Shown: piece by piece, positions 19,507 through 29,816 of the stretch | How the letters are laid out: the number at the start of each line of letters is the position of its first letter | Position numbering within the stretch: position 1 is the first letter of the stretch | Assembly: GCA_020630575.1 (NCBI GenBank) | Contig: JAHDBD010000001.1 | Location: 301,702 to 365,701 of the forward strand | DNA: 64,000 nucleotides | Source of the DNA: Bernardetia sp. | GTDB taxonomy: Bacteria > Bacteroidota > Bacteroidia > Cytophagales > Bernardetiaceae | Reading direction: 5' to 3' | Program-made: the position numbers and the translations under genes | The notes under the pieces: generated by a model | What the model saw: only the letters and a program-made list of their open reading frames with translations | Told to the model about the DNA's origin: nothing | Databases searched by the model: none

Positions 19507-22500
19507 TTATTCGATAATAAGTTGTTTTGATTGAGTTGAGTTATTTTTATTGAAATGAATCATATACATTCCACTAGGCATTTTCTGAAGATTTATTTTG
19601 AAATCTTGATTGCCTTTTTCAAAAGTGGTGGTATATATTTTTCTACCGATTCCATCAAGAATAGTAATTTCAATGTCTTCTAAGAGAACAGTTTCGAAGT
19701 GAATAGTAAATATTCCTGTACTTGGATTAGGATAGATTTTGAACACATCAGTCTTTGAATTTTCTTCTCCTGTGATAATATCTTGAGTAGAAAAATACGC
19801 TGTTCTAGTCTGAATTATACAGCCATTTTGATTTATTATTTTGGCAGAATAATATCCTTTTTCTGTTGGAGTAATTTTAAATTCTGTTCCTAAATTAGCT
19901 TTCAATTCGCCATTAAAATACCATTCTACATTTGCAATTTCAGCTTGAGAAGTATTTACATCTTCTAAGAAAAGAGATTTTTTATCTTCACTGAGTCTCA
20001 AATAAATAGGAGGATTTGTAAAGTAATTGATTTCTATCTCATTCGAAACTACATTACACGCATTATTCTCATTAGAGATTGCTTCTACTTGATATTTTCC
20101 TTGTAGAGAAGTAGAAATTGAATTTCCTGTTTGAGTCAATAGTTTTCCACTTCTAAACCATTGATAATTTACTCCATTCTCTACATTTTGAATAGAAATT
20201 GTAGTTTCAAAGTTGGGGCAAATTGTGTTTTGATCGGTTTCTAAAACAGGAGTTTGAGGAATATCTTTCACCACAACCTCAATACTTGTGCTTGCTTGAC
20301 AATTATTTTCGGTAGTCACTTGAAGTGTATAAATTCCAGACTGAGTAACTTCTTGACTTTGATTATTTCCAATGACCACATTATTTAAAAGCCATTTATA
20401 AACCAAATTCTGTCCTGTTTCCACGGCATTAATAGTTCCATTTTGACAGAATTTTATGTCATTTTGCTGTTGGATTTTTGCAACTGGATTTTGATTTAAT
20501 CTGACTCTTACTTTTTCAGATATAAAACTACAAGCTCCCTTTGAAATTCGGACTTGATAATCGCCAAAATGGTTTGCTATAATTGTTTGGTCAGTTAATC
20601 CCAAATTATTTCCATTCAAATACCATGTATAAGTTGCATTTTCTACTTCTTGAGCTGTTAGTTCAATCGTATTTTCACAGCTTATTTGTCTATTTTCTCC
20701 AAGTATTTTGGCTTCAAAAATTGGCTGAACTTCTACATTTATAGCTGTTCTTGCACTTTCTTTTCCTCCAATTCCGATAACAGAAACATAGAACGTGGTA
20801 TTTTGAGAAACAGAAGGTAATTCAAAGTCTGTGTTGTCACTTTCTAGAAGTAAATCTCCATTTGTCTCTTGGTTATAAAGTCTGAATATAGCTCCTGAAC
20901 CTCTCACTTTTAGAGTTGCATTTCCTTTTCCACAGATAGTAGAAACTGAAACCAAAATAGGGTTTTCTGGGAACGTCCATTCATTATCAGCAGAAGGGTC
21001 AGTTTCTATGTTTTGACTTACAATCCCTACTAATTTGTAACTGTAATAGGTATCTGCATTCAGATTTTGGTCTTCAAAACTTGTTGTTGTAGTCGAAAAC
21101 TCTCTTATAAAACGTTCATTTCTATACAATCTATAAGCTCTATGGATAGCATTTGTTTCCCATGTCAGATTTATTTGAGAAGTAGAAACTGAATTTGCAC
21201 GAAGATTCAAAGGAATGAAATCTAAGAAACGAATCGCTAAATCTGTTTTGGTAGAAGTGATTACATTTGCAGCAGTAACACCCACAAAAGCAGCATCATT
21301 GAAAATTACTGTTAAGTTTTCAATTTCATCAGCAACTGCATTATTTATAGCCGAACCATTGAGTTTGAAAGCTAATTCTGTATCAGAAATTTTAATAATT
21401 GAAGCTGTCAGACCAACAGGAATATTTGAAACATTTACTTTTCCAGTGGTTACAAAATCTTCTCCGTTTGTTCCTGTAAAAATATCACAGGCATAACTTT
21501 TTATAGAAATTGTATTTCCCAAAACGCCTGAAGTGGTTGGATAAATTTCAGAAAAACTTGCTGATGAATATAGAAGTTCATAACGCTGATTGACTGTAAC
21601 ATCAAAGGAACAAGTGGCTGTATTTCCACTATTATCAGTTACAATAAATGTATTTGTAGTTGTTCCGACAGGATATAAATCTCCAGAAGCAATTCCTGCT
21701 GTCTGATTGAGTGAAGCAATTCCACAGTTATCTGAAACAGTTGGCAAGGCAAAATTTACGATTGCACCACAAATATTGGGGTCATTATTGACAATTATGT
21801 CTGTAGTACAAGTAATGACTGGGTTTTGTGTATCAGAAACAGTAACAGTAAAATCATCACTTAATGATACATTTCCATTTACATCTGTTGCAGTCCAAGT
21901 AACTGTTGTAGTTCCTACGTTGAAAACTTGATTTACAAGCGTTGTAAATGTTCCAGTTGTTGCTCCTGTCAGAACGTAAGAATAGGAAGCCACAGAACAA
22001 TTATCAGTAGCACTTCCGTTTGGAATATCTGTATTAATAAAACTACAATTTCCTGTATCAGCATTTCTTGCAAAGTCTGTTTGTGCTGTTAGAAGTGGTA
22101 ATTGATTATCAAAAATAGTAACAGTAAAATCATCACTTAATGATAGATTTCCATTTACATCTGTTGCAGTCCAAGTAATTGTTGTAGTTCCTACATTGAA
22201 AACTTGATTTACAAGAGTTGTAACTGTTCCAGTTGTTGCGCCAGTCAGAACATACGAGTAATAAGCTACAGTACAATTATCAGTAGCACTTCCGTTTGGA
22301 ATATCTGTATTAATAAAACTACAATTTCCTGTATCAGCATTTCTTGTAAAGTCTGCTTGTGCTGTTAGAAGTGGTAATTGATTATCTAAAACAGTAACAG
22401 TAAAATCATCACTTAATGAAGTATTTCCACTTCCATCATTTGCAGTCCAAGTAACAGTTGTAGTTCCTACGTTGAAAACTTGATTTGTTAAATCTGCAAC

Positions 22501-25143
22501 TGTTCCAGTTGTTGCGCCAATCAGAACATACGAGTAAGAAGCTACAGTACAATTATCAGTAGCACTTCCGTTTGGAATATCTGTATTAATAAAACTACAA
22601 TTTCCTGTATCAGCATTTCTTGTATAATCTGTTTTAGCTGTCAGTGTTGGTAATTGATTATCTAAAACAATAACAGTAAAATCATCACTTAATGAAGTAT
22701 TTCCACTTCCATCAGTTGCAGTCCAAGTAATAGTTGTAACACCAAGATTGAAAATTTGATTTACAAGAGTTGAAACTGTTCCAGTTGTTGCACCAGTCAG
22801 AACATACGAATAGGAAGCAACTGAACAGTTATCATTTGCTGTTCCATTCGGAATATCTGTATTAGTAAAATTACAAACTCCTATATCTGCATTTCTTGTA
22901 TAATCTGCTTGTGCTGTTAGTGTTGGTAATTGTGTATCAGCAACTGTAACTGTAAAATCATCACTTGCAGAAATATTTCCACTTACATCTGTTGCTGTCC
23001 AAGTAACTGTCGTTATTCCGACATTAAAAACTTGATTTACCAAAGTAGCAACTGTTCCTGTTGTTGCACCAGTCAAAACATACAAATAGGAAGCAACAGA
23101 ACAATTATCTGTTGCAACTCCATTTGGAATATCTGTATTTGTAAAACTACAATTTCCTGTATCAGCATTTCTTGTATAATCTGTTTTTGCTGTGAGGGTT
23201 GGTAATTGAGTGTCAGAAACGGTAACCGTAAAATCATCAGAATTGGAAATATTTCCATTTGTATCAGTTGCTGTCCAAGTAACCGTCGTAATTCCTACAT
23301 TAAATGCTTGATTTACAAGAGTTGTAACTGTTCCAGTTGTTGCTCCTGTCAAAACATACGAATAAGAAGCAACGGAACAATTATCTGCTGCTATTCCATT
23401 TGGAATATTTGTATTTGTGAAAGTACAATTTCCTGTATCAGCATTTCTTGTATAATTTGGTTTTGCTGTAAGTGTTGGTAATTGATTATCCGAAACAGTA
23501 ACAGTAAAATCATCACTTAATGAAACATTACCATTTGTATCTGTTGCTGTCCAAGTAACTGTTGTAACTCCAAGGTTGAAAACTTGATTTACAAGTGTAG
23601 TAACTGTTCCAGTTGTTGCTCCTGTCAGAACATACGAATAAGAAGCAACGGAACAATTATCAGTTGCTACACCATTTGGAATATCTGTGTTTGTGAAATT
23701 ACAATTTCCTGTATCAGCATTTCTTGTATAATCTGTTTTTGCTGTAAGTGTTGGTAATTGATTATCAGAAACTGTAACTGTAAAATCATCACTTAATGAA
23801 ATATTTCCACTTCCATCAGTTGCTGTCCAAGTAACTGTTGTAGTTCCTACGTTGAAAGCTTGATTTGCTAAAGTAGTAACTGTTCCAGTTGTTGCACCAG
23901 TCAGAACATACGAATAGGAAGCAACAGTACAATTATCTGTTGCAGTTCCATTTGGAATATCTGTATTAATAAAACTACAATTTCCTGTATCAGCATTTCT
24001 TGTATAATCTGTTTTTGCTGTGAGGGTTGGTAATTGAGTGTCAGAAACGGTAACCGTAAAATCATCAGAATTGGAAATATTTCCATTTGTATCAGTTGCT
24101 GTCCAAGTAACCGTCGTAATTCCTACATTAAATGCTTGATTTACAAGAGTTGTAACTGTTCCAGTTGTTGCTCCTGTCAAAACATACGAATAAGAAGCAA
24201 CGGAACAATTATCTGCTGCTATTCCATTTGGAATATTTGTATTTGTGAAAGTACAATTTCCTGTATCAGCATTTCTTGTATAATTTGGTTTTGCTGTAAG
24301 TGTTGGCTTTTGTGTATCTTCATTTACTGTAACTGTAAATGATTTTGTAGCTATATTTCCTGCTACATCAGTAGCCCTAAAAGTATTGGTAGTAACACCA
24401 ATAGGAAAGCCACTCCCAGAAGGTAAACCTGCTATTTGTGTTACATTACTAAAAGGTGCTAATACATAATTTATATTTCCTCTAAAATAATAAGGACCAC
24501 CACCTATGTTTGCTCCTTGGAAAGCTCCTGTTACGGCGTGATGATTGGCAGTAGTAAAATTAGCATCTCCAATATTTACTGCATTATTAGTAACTGGAAC
24601 CATAGCACTCACACCAGCATAACCTCTTAGCCAAATAGAATATGTTTCTCCTTCTAAGAGTCCTAATGCTCCAAAATCTACATTTTTAAGTGAAGTAGAG
24701 CCATTAAATGGAATGGTTGCAGTTCCTGCTAATGTCCAAGCAGAAGCATTAGTTTCAAAGCCTACTCTTGAACCTCTTTTATAAAATACATCTACATTAA
24801 ATGAAGTGGCTACTCCATCTGTATAAAGATATACATCAAAAGAAGTAATGACTATTGAGTTGGTTGGGGTTATGTCGAATGTAATACCTCCACCTTGTGC
24901 AAAAGCTCCCCCCAATAGTCCCCCAGTAGTAGTGGCTTGCAAAATAGTATCATCAAACTCATCACCAGCTCCAATGTTGTAGTTTAAGACTCTAGTTTGT
25001 CCACTTTGTACACAATCAAAAGAGGCATTTTGAGGCATTGCAAAAACAGGAGGTGTGGTATCTTGTGCTTTTATTTGACAGGAAATTCCAAGTAGTATAA
25101 AAAGTAAAATACTGTTTTTAAGTAGAAGTAGTAGCTTTTTCAT
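19507..25143 (-). CDS. Giant secreted HYR-repeat protein with T9SS sorting domain
   Basis: This 1878-residue protein is a paralogue of the one at 10447-15933. It has a signal peptide (1-27, ending QIKAQ), a beta-rich N-terminal domain (about 45-235) and a divergent HYR unit. Nine near-identical 92-residue HYR-like units follow, each starting LTAKxDYTRNADTGNC and containing YVLTGATTGTV and TTVTWTATD. After another divergent HYR domain come an FN3-like unit, Ig-like domains and a T9SS type A sorting domain at the C-terminus (FKIYPNPSTGIFTIHF). No enzyme motif is seen, so it is probably a repetitive adhesin or stalk-like surface protein. Identical repeat copies at the DNA level point to recent internal duplication, and repeat number may vary between strains. 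It is followed by its own terminator. Confidence 0.85.
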   Translation of the reverse strand: MKKLLLLLKNSILLFILLGISCQIKAQDTTPPVFAMPQNASFDCVQSGQTRVLNYNIGAGDEFDDTILQATTTGGLLGGAFAQGGGITFDITPTNSIVITSFDVYLYTDGVATSFNVDVFYKRGSRVGFETNASAWTLAGTATIPFNGSTSLKNVDFGALGLLEGETYSIWLRGYAGVSAMVPVTNNAVNIGDANFTTANHHAVTGAFQGANIGGGPYYFRGNINYVLAPFSNVTQIAGLPSGSGFPIGVTTNTFRATDVAGNIATKSFTVTVNEDTQKPTLTAKPNYTRNADTGNCTFTNTNIPNGIAADNCSVASYSYVLTGATTGTVTTLVNQAFNVGITTVTWTATDTNGNISNSDDFTVTVSDTQLPTLTAKTDYTRNADTGNCSFINTDIPNGTATDNCTVASYSYVLTGATTGTVTTLANQAFNVGTTTVTWTATDGSGNISLSDDFTVTVSDNQLPTLTAKTDYTRNADTGNCNFTNTDIPNGVATDNCSVASYSYVLTGATTGTVTTLVNQVFNLGVTTVTWTATDTNGNVSLSDDFTVTVSDNQLPTLTAKPNYTRNADTGNCTFTNTNIPNGIAADNCSVASYSYVLTGATTGTVTTLVNQAFNVGITTVTWTATDTNGNISNSDDFTVTVSDTQLPTLTAKTDYTRNADTGNCSFTNTDIPNGVATDNCSVASYLYVLTGATTGTVATLVNQVFNVGITTVTWTATDVSGNISASDDFTVTVADTQLPTLTAQADYTRNADIGVCNFTNTDIPNGTANDNCSVASYSYVLTGATTGTVSTLVNQIFNLGVTTITWTATDGSGNTSLSDDFTVIVLDNQLPTLTAKTDYTRNADTGNCSFINTDIPNGSATDNCTVASYSYVLIGATTGTVADLTNQVFNVGTTTVTWTANDGSGNTSLSDDFTVTVLDNQLPLLTAQADFTRNADTGNCSFINTDIPNGSATDNCTVAYYSYVLTGATTGTVTTLVNQVFNVGTTTITWTATDVNGNLSLSDDFTVTIFDNQLPLLTAQTDFARNADTGNCSFINTDIPNGSATDNCSVASYSYVLTGATTGTFTTLVNQVFNVGTTTVTWTATDVNGNVSLSDDFTVTVSDTQNPVITCTTDIIVNNDPNICGAIVNFALPTVSDNCGIASLNQTAGIASGDLYPVGTTTNTFIVTDNSGNTATCSFDVTVNQRYELLYSSASFSEIYPTTSGVLGNTISIKSYACDIFTGTNGEDFVTTGKVNVSNIPVGLTASIIKISDTELAFKLNGSAINNAVADEIENLTVIFNDAAFVGVTAANVITSTKTDLAIRFLDFIPLNLRANSVSTSQINLTWETNAIHRAYRLYRNERFIREFSTTTTSFEDQNLNADTYYSYKLVGIVSQNIETDPSADNEWTFPENPILVSVSTICGKGNATLKVRGSGAIFRLYNQETNGDLLLESDNTDFELPSVSQNTTFYVSVIGIGGKESARTAINVEVQPIFEAKILGENRQISCENTIELTAQEVENATYTWYLNGNNLGLTDQTIIANHFGDYQVRISKGACSFISEKVRVRLNQNPVAKIQQQNDIKFCQNGTINAVETGQNLVYKWLLNNVVIGNNQSQEVTQSGIYTLQVTTENNCQASTSIEVVVKDIPQTPVLETDQNTICPNFETTISIQNVENGVNYQWFRSGKLLTQTGNSISTSLQGKYQVEAISNENNACNVVSNEIEINYFTNPPIYLRLSEDKKSLFLEDVNTSQAEIANVEWYFNGELKANLGTEFKITPTEKGYYSAKIINQNGCIIQTRTAYFSTQDIITGEENSKTDVFKIYPNPSTGIFTIHFETVLLEDIEITILDGIGRKIYTTTFEKGNQDFKINLQKMPSGMYMIHFNKNNSTQSKQLIIE
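23144..23478. repeat. 335-bp internal repeat, copy A (HYR units)
   Basis: By eye this stretch is identical to 23972-24306, exactly 828 bases away, which is three 276-bp HYR units. The intervening units differ, so this is a recent three-unit duplication or gene conversion. Confidence 0.8.
23972..24306. repeat. 335-bp internal repeat, copy B (HYR units)
   Basis: Partner of 23144-23478. The match ends at the boundary with the first, divergent HYR domain, where the sequence changes to the spacer encoding TQKPT. Confidence 0.8.
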
Positions 25144-25290
25144 GAGGTAAAAGTTTTTTTTAGTAAATTTTACTTCAAAAATACCTATTCTCTATATGTA
25201 AAAATTAACAAAGTACTTCAGTGGTTGAAATTTGGTATTGAGTGGTTGGTTTTAAGAGTTAAGCGTTTTTAAGTCTTTTTTAGTTTCTAT

Positions 25291-26034
25291 CTATTTGAGC
25301 ATGTTTAATCTACTAAGTAAGTTTTCTTTGTATCTGCGACTAATATCATAATGATTTTTACCTATGGTAAGTACATTGTCTTGCAAATCAATATTATCTA
25401 TAAAATAAGCATTAACAATGGTGTTTCTGTGTATTTGTACAAAATCTGTAATAGGTAAACGCTCTTCAATTTCTTTGAGAGGCATTTTGACTGTAAATGT
25501 TTTTTCTTTTGTTGTAATCTGACAGGTTTTATCTATTATTTCAACCACCAAAATATCTTTAATAGCTACTTTTTGAAGTTGATTTGCTTCTGTTCTGATA
25601 AAAAAATGGTCACGAATCAGAATTTCACTTTTCCATTGCTTTCCATCTTCAATGTGATTGGGCTTTAAGTAACGAGAAATAGCTAATTCGATAGTTCGTT
25701 GCAACAAGTCAGCATCAATAGGTTTTGTGATATATGCATAAGGATTTGCTTCTTTGGCAGAGTCAAAAATAGCTTTATCTTCATACGAAGTAATAAAAAT
25801 AATAGGTACAGAAAACTCTGAATTAGAAATTTTTTTGGCAACCTCAATTCCATTCATCGAACCATTGATATGAATATCCATCAGAGCCAAATCAGGTTTC
25901 ATACTCACAAAAAAACGAAGCATTTCTTCTGAATTATCTGTTATTCCGACCAATTCATAACCCAAATCATCTTCTATAATCCGTTTAATAGTGTTGGCAA
26001 AAATAGGCTCATCTTCTACTGCAATAATTCTCAT
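25291..26034 (-). CDS. LytTR-family response regulator
   Basis: The 247-residue protein has a receiver domain (1-120) with acidic pocket EDE at 7-9, phosphoacceptor Asp53 (LALMDIHING), and the conserved Thr and Lys (FITSYEDK, TKPID). A LytTR DNA-binding domain (about 145-247) contains KIEDILVVE-type strands and the FVQIHRNTIVN motif. The ATG at 26034 begins MRIIAVEDEP, a classical receiver start. The frame is open 132 bases further, but that extension is the translated arm of a mobile palindrome and is rejected. The gene lies downstream of the histidine kinase at 26290-29484 on the same strand and is its likely partner. A MITE-like element separates the two. Confidence 0.9.
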   Translation of the reverse strand: MRIIAVEDEPIFANTIKRIIEDDLGYELVGITDNSEEMLRFFVSMKPDLALMDIHINGSMNGIEVAKKISNSEFSVPIIFITSYEDKAIFDSAKEANPYAYITKPIDADLLQRTIELAISRYLKPNHIEDGKQWKSEILIRDHFFIRTEANQLQKVAIKDILVVEIIDKTCQITTKEKTFTVKMPLKEIEERLPITDFVQIHRNTIVNAYFIDNIDLQDNVLTIGKNHYDISRRYKENLLSRLNMLK

Positions 26035-26055
26035 ACATTTTTTTGTTTGATTGTT

Positions 26056-26175
26056 TGACAATTTTTGCAGATTTTTTCGAATTTTGAATATTGGTGGTCG
26101 TAGGTGGAGACACTGAAAACGGCTATAACCTGCTGTTGTTGGTGTCCCACCAACGACATAGTGCAAAAATTGTCA
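26056..26175. mobile_element. MITE-like 120-bp element with terminal inverted repeats
   Basis: Perfect 14-bp terminal inverted repeats TGACAATTTTTGCA (26056-26069) and TGCAAAAATTGTCA (26162-26175) enclose a palindromic core. In the core GTCG.AGGTGGAGACAC (from 26097) pairs imperfectly with GTGTCCCACCAACGAC (to 26156). An alternative inner hairpin is GTTGGTG-TCC-CACCAAC (26138-26154). It is more GC-rich than its surroundings, and no transposase is present. A target duplication is not evident. It sits in the leader of the LytTR gene. Confidence 0.6.
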
Positions 26176-26289
26176 GATAACCTTTTGTTTTTTAGTAAAT
26201 ATAAAAATTACAAGTTAAGGGGCAAGTAAAATAATTCTAAAAGGTAGTTTTTTTTAATTAAACGGTCATTTTTGATAAATGAATGGTTT

Positions 26290-29200
26290 TTACTCCGTCG
26301 GAGAAATGGTTGGAATACCAAGAGTAAAAGTAGTTCCTTCATTTTTTTTGCTTTTTATATCAATAGTAATACCGTTCATTTTGGCAAACTCATAACACAA
26401 AACCAGTCCTAAACCTGTACTTTTTTCTCCTCGTAATCCTTTTCTAGTATGAGCCAAATTAAGCTCAAATATTTCTTTTTGGGCATCATTACTCATTCCA
26501 ATTCCTGTATCTGTTAGTTTCAAGATAATTTCATTTTGATTTTCTTCTTGATATGCCAAAATGCTGATTTTACCTTCTTTGGGTGTAAATTTTAAAGCAT
26601 TAGATATAAGATTTCTGATAATGGTCTGAAACGAATTTTTATCTACATAGATAAATAAATCTGTATTGATTTGTACATCAATTTCTATGTGCAGACTTTG
26701 AGCAAGATTGTGATAAATATTGACTGTTTTTTTTGTAATGTCTTGTAAATCAATAATTTGTGGGCTGTGTTTTATTTGATGTTGTTGAGTTAAAGCCCAA
26801 TTCAATAAATTATTAAGTAATGTATTCAGATTTTGAACTGAATTATCAATGTATTCTCCTAATTGGTGCAACCCTTCAGAATTATTCTTTTTTAAAAAAT
26901 AATCTATTTGTTTGGAAATATCTTGAAAAGCTATTAAAGGACTCCGTAAATCGTGGGCAATAATAGCAAAAAGCTGATTTTGAGTGAAGTTTGCCTTTTC
27001 TAAAGCTTTATTTTGCTTCTCAAAAAGAATATTTTTGTTGGCTAATGCTTGAGTAGCTTTTTGGATTTGTTCTTCTAAAAGTTTTTTGCCTAATCCGATT
27101 TGATATAATCTCCATTTATACATAAGATAAACCAACACTAAAAATAAGATAAGTAAACTAAATAAAAACCAAGGTTGAAGATAAAAAGGTGCAACAAGAA
27201 TTAGTTTTAGAGTAATTCCTTTATTATTCCAGATGCCGTGATTATTGGCAGCTTTTATTCGAAGAGTATATTTTCCGTGTGCAAGTCCTGTAAGAGTCAG
27301 TTTACCTTCATTTCCCAGACTTACCCAATCGTCTTGAAGTTCATCTATTTTGTAGGCATATTGGTTTTTTTCTGGACGATAATAATTGAGAGTTACAAAA
27401 TCAAAACTCAAAATTTGAGCTTCTTCAATTGGTAATTCTAATTTTTTTATTTGATGTAATGGTTTATCAAATTTAATTATAGAATCTTGCTTGGTGATTT
27501 TAGTAAAATATAAAGGAGCTACAAAATTATTTCGTTTCATTTGATTAGGAAAAAAAGCATTGAGTCCATTTATTCCACCAAAAAAAAGTTCTCCTTCTTT
27601 ACTTTTGAAATAGGCTTTCGTATTAAATTCATTATTTTGTAATCCATCTGACTCATCATAATTTTCAAATATTTCTGTTTCTTTATTAAATTTTGAAATG
27701 CCATAATTTGTACTTAGCCAAAGATTATTTTGCTCATCTTCCAAAACAGCATAAATAACTTCATTAGGCAATCCATCACTAATAGTATATTTTTTGAAAA
27801 TTTTAGTAAGAGTATCAAAACGATAAAATCCATCTTTAGTGCCTAACCAAATCATTCCTTTTTTATCTTGATGAATAGATAAAACATAGCAAGTTTTATT
27901 TTTAGATTTTGAGTTTGGATTATAAAAAATGGGTTTGTTGGGTGTATTTCTAAGTAAAGCAATACCATTATTTTGAGAGCCTACCCAAATTTCATTTTGT
28001 TTTGTATAATACAAACATGTTACATTTCCATATTTTATATAAGACAGAGTTTGTTTTGTAATGGGATTGTATTTTTGAAGTTTATTTCCTTCTGCAAACC
28101 AAACTGTAGAGTCATTGAGTGGTAAAAGAGCTGTACAATTTTCTTTAGTGTTGTACTCAATGGAATTTTGAAATGGTGTTAGAGTGATTTTTATAATTCC
28201 TTGGTTGGTTGCAAACCATAGTGGAGGTGGAAAAGTAGATTGTGCATAGATTTGTTGTTTCAATAAATTTGGATATGAGTTATAAGCCCACGTTTTTTTG
28301 ATTGAATCTCCCAAGAAAATATCTATTTCATTTTCTTCATTATATGTTCCAATCCACATATTTTTAGTAGTGGGTTCTTGAAAAATAGTGCGTACACTTT
28401 CTCCTAATTTATATTCTCTCAAACTAAAAAGGGTATACAAAGGAACAACTGCAATACCAGCCCCATAGGTACAAACCCATAAATTATCTGTTCTGTCTTT
28501 GTAGATAAATACAATGGAATATTTGCTTGTGTTGAGAGGAGAATTTGTAAAATCAATATAGTTTGAGATTTTTTTTTCATTTTTATCAATTATCAAAATA
28601 CCTTGGGAGTTGTAACTATACAAATTATCATTTCCTTGAATTTCAGAAGAAAAGGGAAGTCCTAGTTTGCTAGAAGGATTAAAAAAATTAGGCAAAATAT
28701 TTATTTTAAATACGGTTGTGTCATAGGCTTGATATAAGTGACTATAATTTTTAGTATCTAAATTATATGAAACCCATAACTCATTTTTTTTATCAAAATA
28801 GTCGCTATAAAAGGGGAATAATGCTACATCTTTCCACTCTTGATTTGTCTTTTTTTTGTATAAAATTTTTGTTAATGTGATATTTTTATCAATTAATTCC
28901 TCAGTAATAAGTAGATATTTTTCGTCTTCTTGGTTTTTATTTTTTAAAATACGTTCATAAACACCTGTTATTTTTTTTTTGGAAAAACTTGGGAATCCAT
29001 CTGAATAATTTTGCCACTTTTGATGATTTACTTTCTTGAAAAATAATTGCTCGTCAGCGATACTCCATATTGTTTTTTCAGAATCAATCAAAATAGATAG
29101 AATATTTTTCTGATTAAAAAAATCAATCGTAGAAATTTTTTGAGTGTATAAATCTAACTTACTAAGTCCTGCCGTTGTACCCAGCAAAAGAAAACGTTCA

Positions 29201-29484
29201 TTTAACTGAACAATAGCTTGAATTTCATTCGAACCCAAAAAAATGCTATCCTCTTCGTTGTTACGAAAAGTTAGAAAGTTTTTACCATCATATCTACACA
29301 ATCCATCATTTGTTCCCAACCACATAAAACCCTCTTTATCTTGCAGGGCGCAATTTACAAAGGCATTTGCTAGACCATCTTTTGTTTGGATGTGTTGGTA
29401 ATTAATTACAAAATCCTGTGCAAAAATGTTCGACGATATAGAGTAAGTAAATAATAAAAGTAATATTTTTAGCCAGCTATTCAT
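26290..29484 (-). CDS. Reg_prop/Y_Y_Y hybrid-type sensor histidine kinase
   Basis: The roughly 1064-residue kinase has a signal peptide (MNSWLKILLLLFTYSIS). A Met nine residues earlier is also possible. A periplasmic double propeller of Reg_prop repeats follows (GFMWLGTNDGLCRYDG, GMIWLGTKDGFYRF, NNLWLSTNYGISKF), then a Y_Y_Y domain (YAYKIDELQDDWVSLG) and one membrane helix near 770-790. A coiled coil leads to the HisKA-type H-box AIIAHDLRSPL and the HATPase domain with N-box NLISNALKFTP, G1 DTGIGMS and G2 TGLGLVL. No receiver or AraC domain is fused. It therefore probably phosphorylates the separate LytTR regulator encoded 255 bases downstream. The sensed ligand is unknown; this architecture is often linked to polysaccharide sensing in Bacteroidota. 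Confidence 0.88.
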   Translation of the reverse strand: MNSWLKILLLLFTYSISSNIFAQDFVINYQHIQTKDGLANAFVNCALQDKEGFMWLGTNDGLCRYDGKNFLTFRNNEEDSIFLGSNEIQAIVQLNERFLLLGTTAGLSKLDLYTQKISTIDFFNQKNILSILIDSEKTIWSIADEQLFFKKVNHQKWQNYSDGFPSFSKKKITGVYERILKNKNQEDEKYLLITEELIDKNITLTKILYKKKTNQEWKDVALFPFYSDYFDKKNELWVSYNLDTKNYSHLYQAYDTTVFKINILPNFFNPSSKLGLPFSSEIQGNDNLYSYNSQGILIIDKNEKKISNYIDFTNSPLNTSKYSIVFIYKDRTDNLWVCTYGAGIAVVPLYTLFSLREYKLGESVRTIFQEPTTKNMWIGTYNEENEIDIFLGDSIKKTWAYNSYPNLLKQQIYAQSTFPPPLWFATNQGIIKITLTPFQNSIEYNTKENCTALLPLNDSTVWFAEGNKLQKYNPITKQTLSYIKYGNVTCLYYTKQNEIWVGSQNNGIALLRNTPNKPIFYNPNSKSKNKTCYVLSIHQDKKGMIWLGTKDGFYRFDTLTKIFKKYTISDGLPNEVIYAVLEDEQNNLWLSTNYGISKFNKETEIFENYDESDGLQNNEFNTKAYFKSKEGELFFGGINGLNAFFPNQMKRNNFVAPLYFTKITKQDSIIKFDKPLHQIKKLELPIEEAQILSFDFVTLNYYRPEKNQYAYKIDELQDDWVSLGNEGKLTLTGLAHGKYTLRIKAANNHGIWNNKGITLKLILVAPFYLQPWFLFSLLILFLVLVYLMYKWRLYQIGLGKKLLEEQIQKATQALANKNILFEKQNKALEKANFTQNQLFAIIAHDLRSPLIAFQDISKQIDYFLKKNNSEGLHQLGEYIDNSVQNLNTLLNNLLNWALTQQHQIKHSPQIIDLQDITKKTVNIYHNLAQSLHIEIDVQINTDLFIYVDKNSFQTIIRNLISNALKFTPKEGKISILAYQEENQNEIILKLTDTGIGMSNDAQKEIFELNLAHTRKGLRGEKSTGLGLVLCYEFAKMNGITIDIKSKKNEGTTFTLGIPTISPTE

Positions 29485-29816
29485 TAAGAGAAGTAAGTAG
29501 TTAAGAAACATGGCAAAAATAGCGTTTTTTTATGTAGTGTGGTATTTATTAAACTATTTTATGCAGTGGCAAAATTGTTAGAATACGGGAGATGATAAAT
29601 AGTGTTGTAGATGTATAGTTAAAAAGTGAATTGTCTGAAACCTTTAAGGTGTACTAATAATTGAAAGATACCTTCTTTGTAAATTTACTTACTAAAAACA
29701 CAGTCTTGAAAAAGTAAAATAGAATTTAACAAAATTTTTTATACAATTTATTGTATATTCACTCGTTCACTTTCCATAAATCATCTGAAAATTTATCAAC
29801 TTAATTCTATCAAAAT

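Noticed and set aside
23144..24306. Possible CRISPR array because of regular repeats
   Set aside because: The 276-bp period is in frame with coding HYR domains. There are no short direct repeats with unique spacers, and no cas genes are present.
21215..24342. Several Cys/Ile- or Val/Ser/Thr-rich frames opposite the HYR repeats
   Set aside because: They are antisense shadows of the repetitive HYR coding sequence and repeat with the same 276-bp period.
26035..26166. N-terminal extension of the LytTR regulator
   Set aside because: The extra 44 residues are translated from the MITE-like palindrome and do not resemble any receiver-domain lead. MRIIAVEDEP is the natural start.
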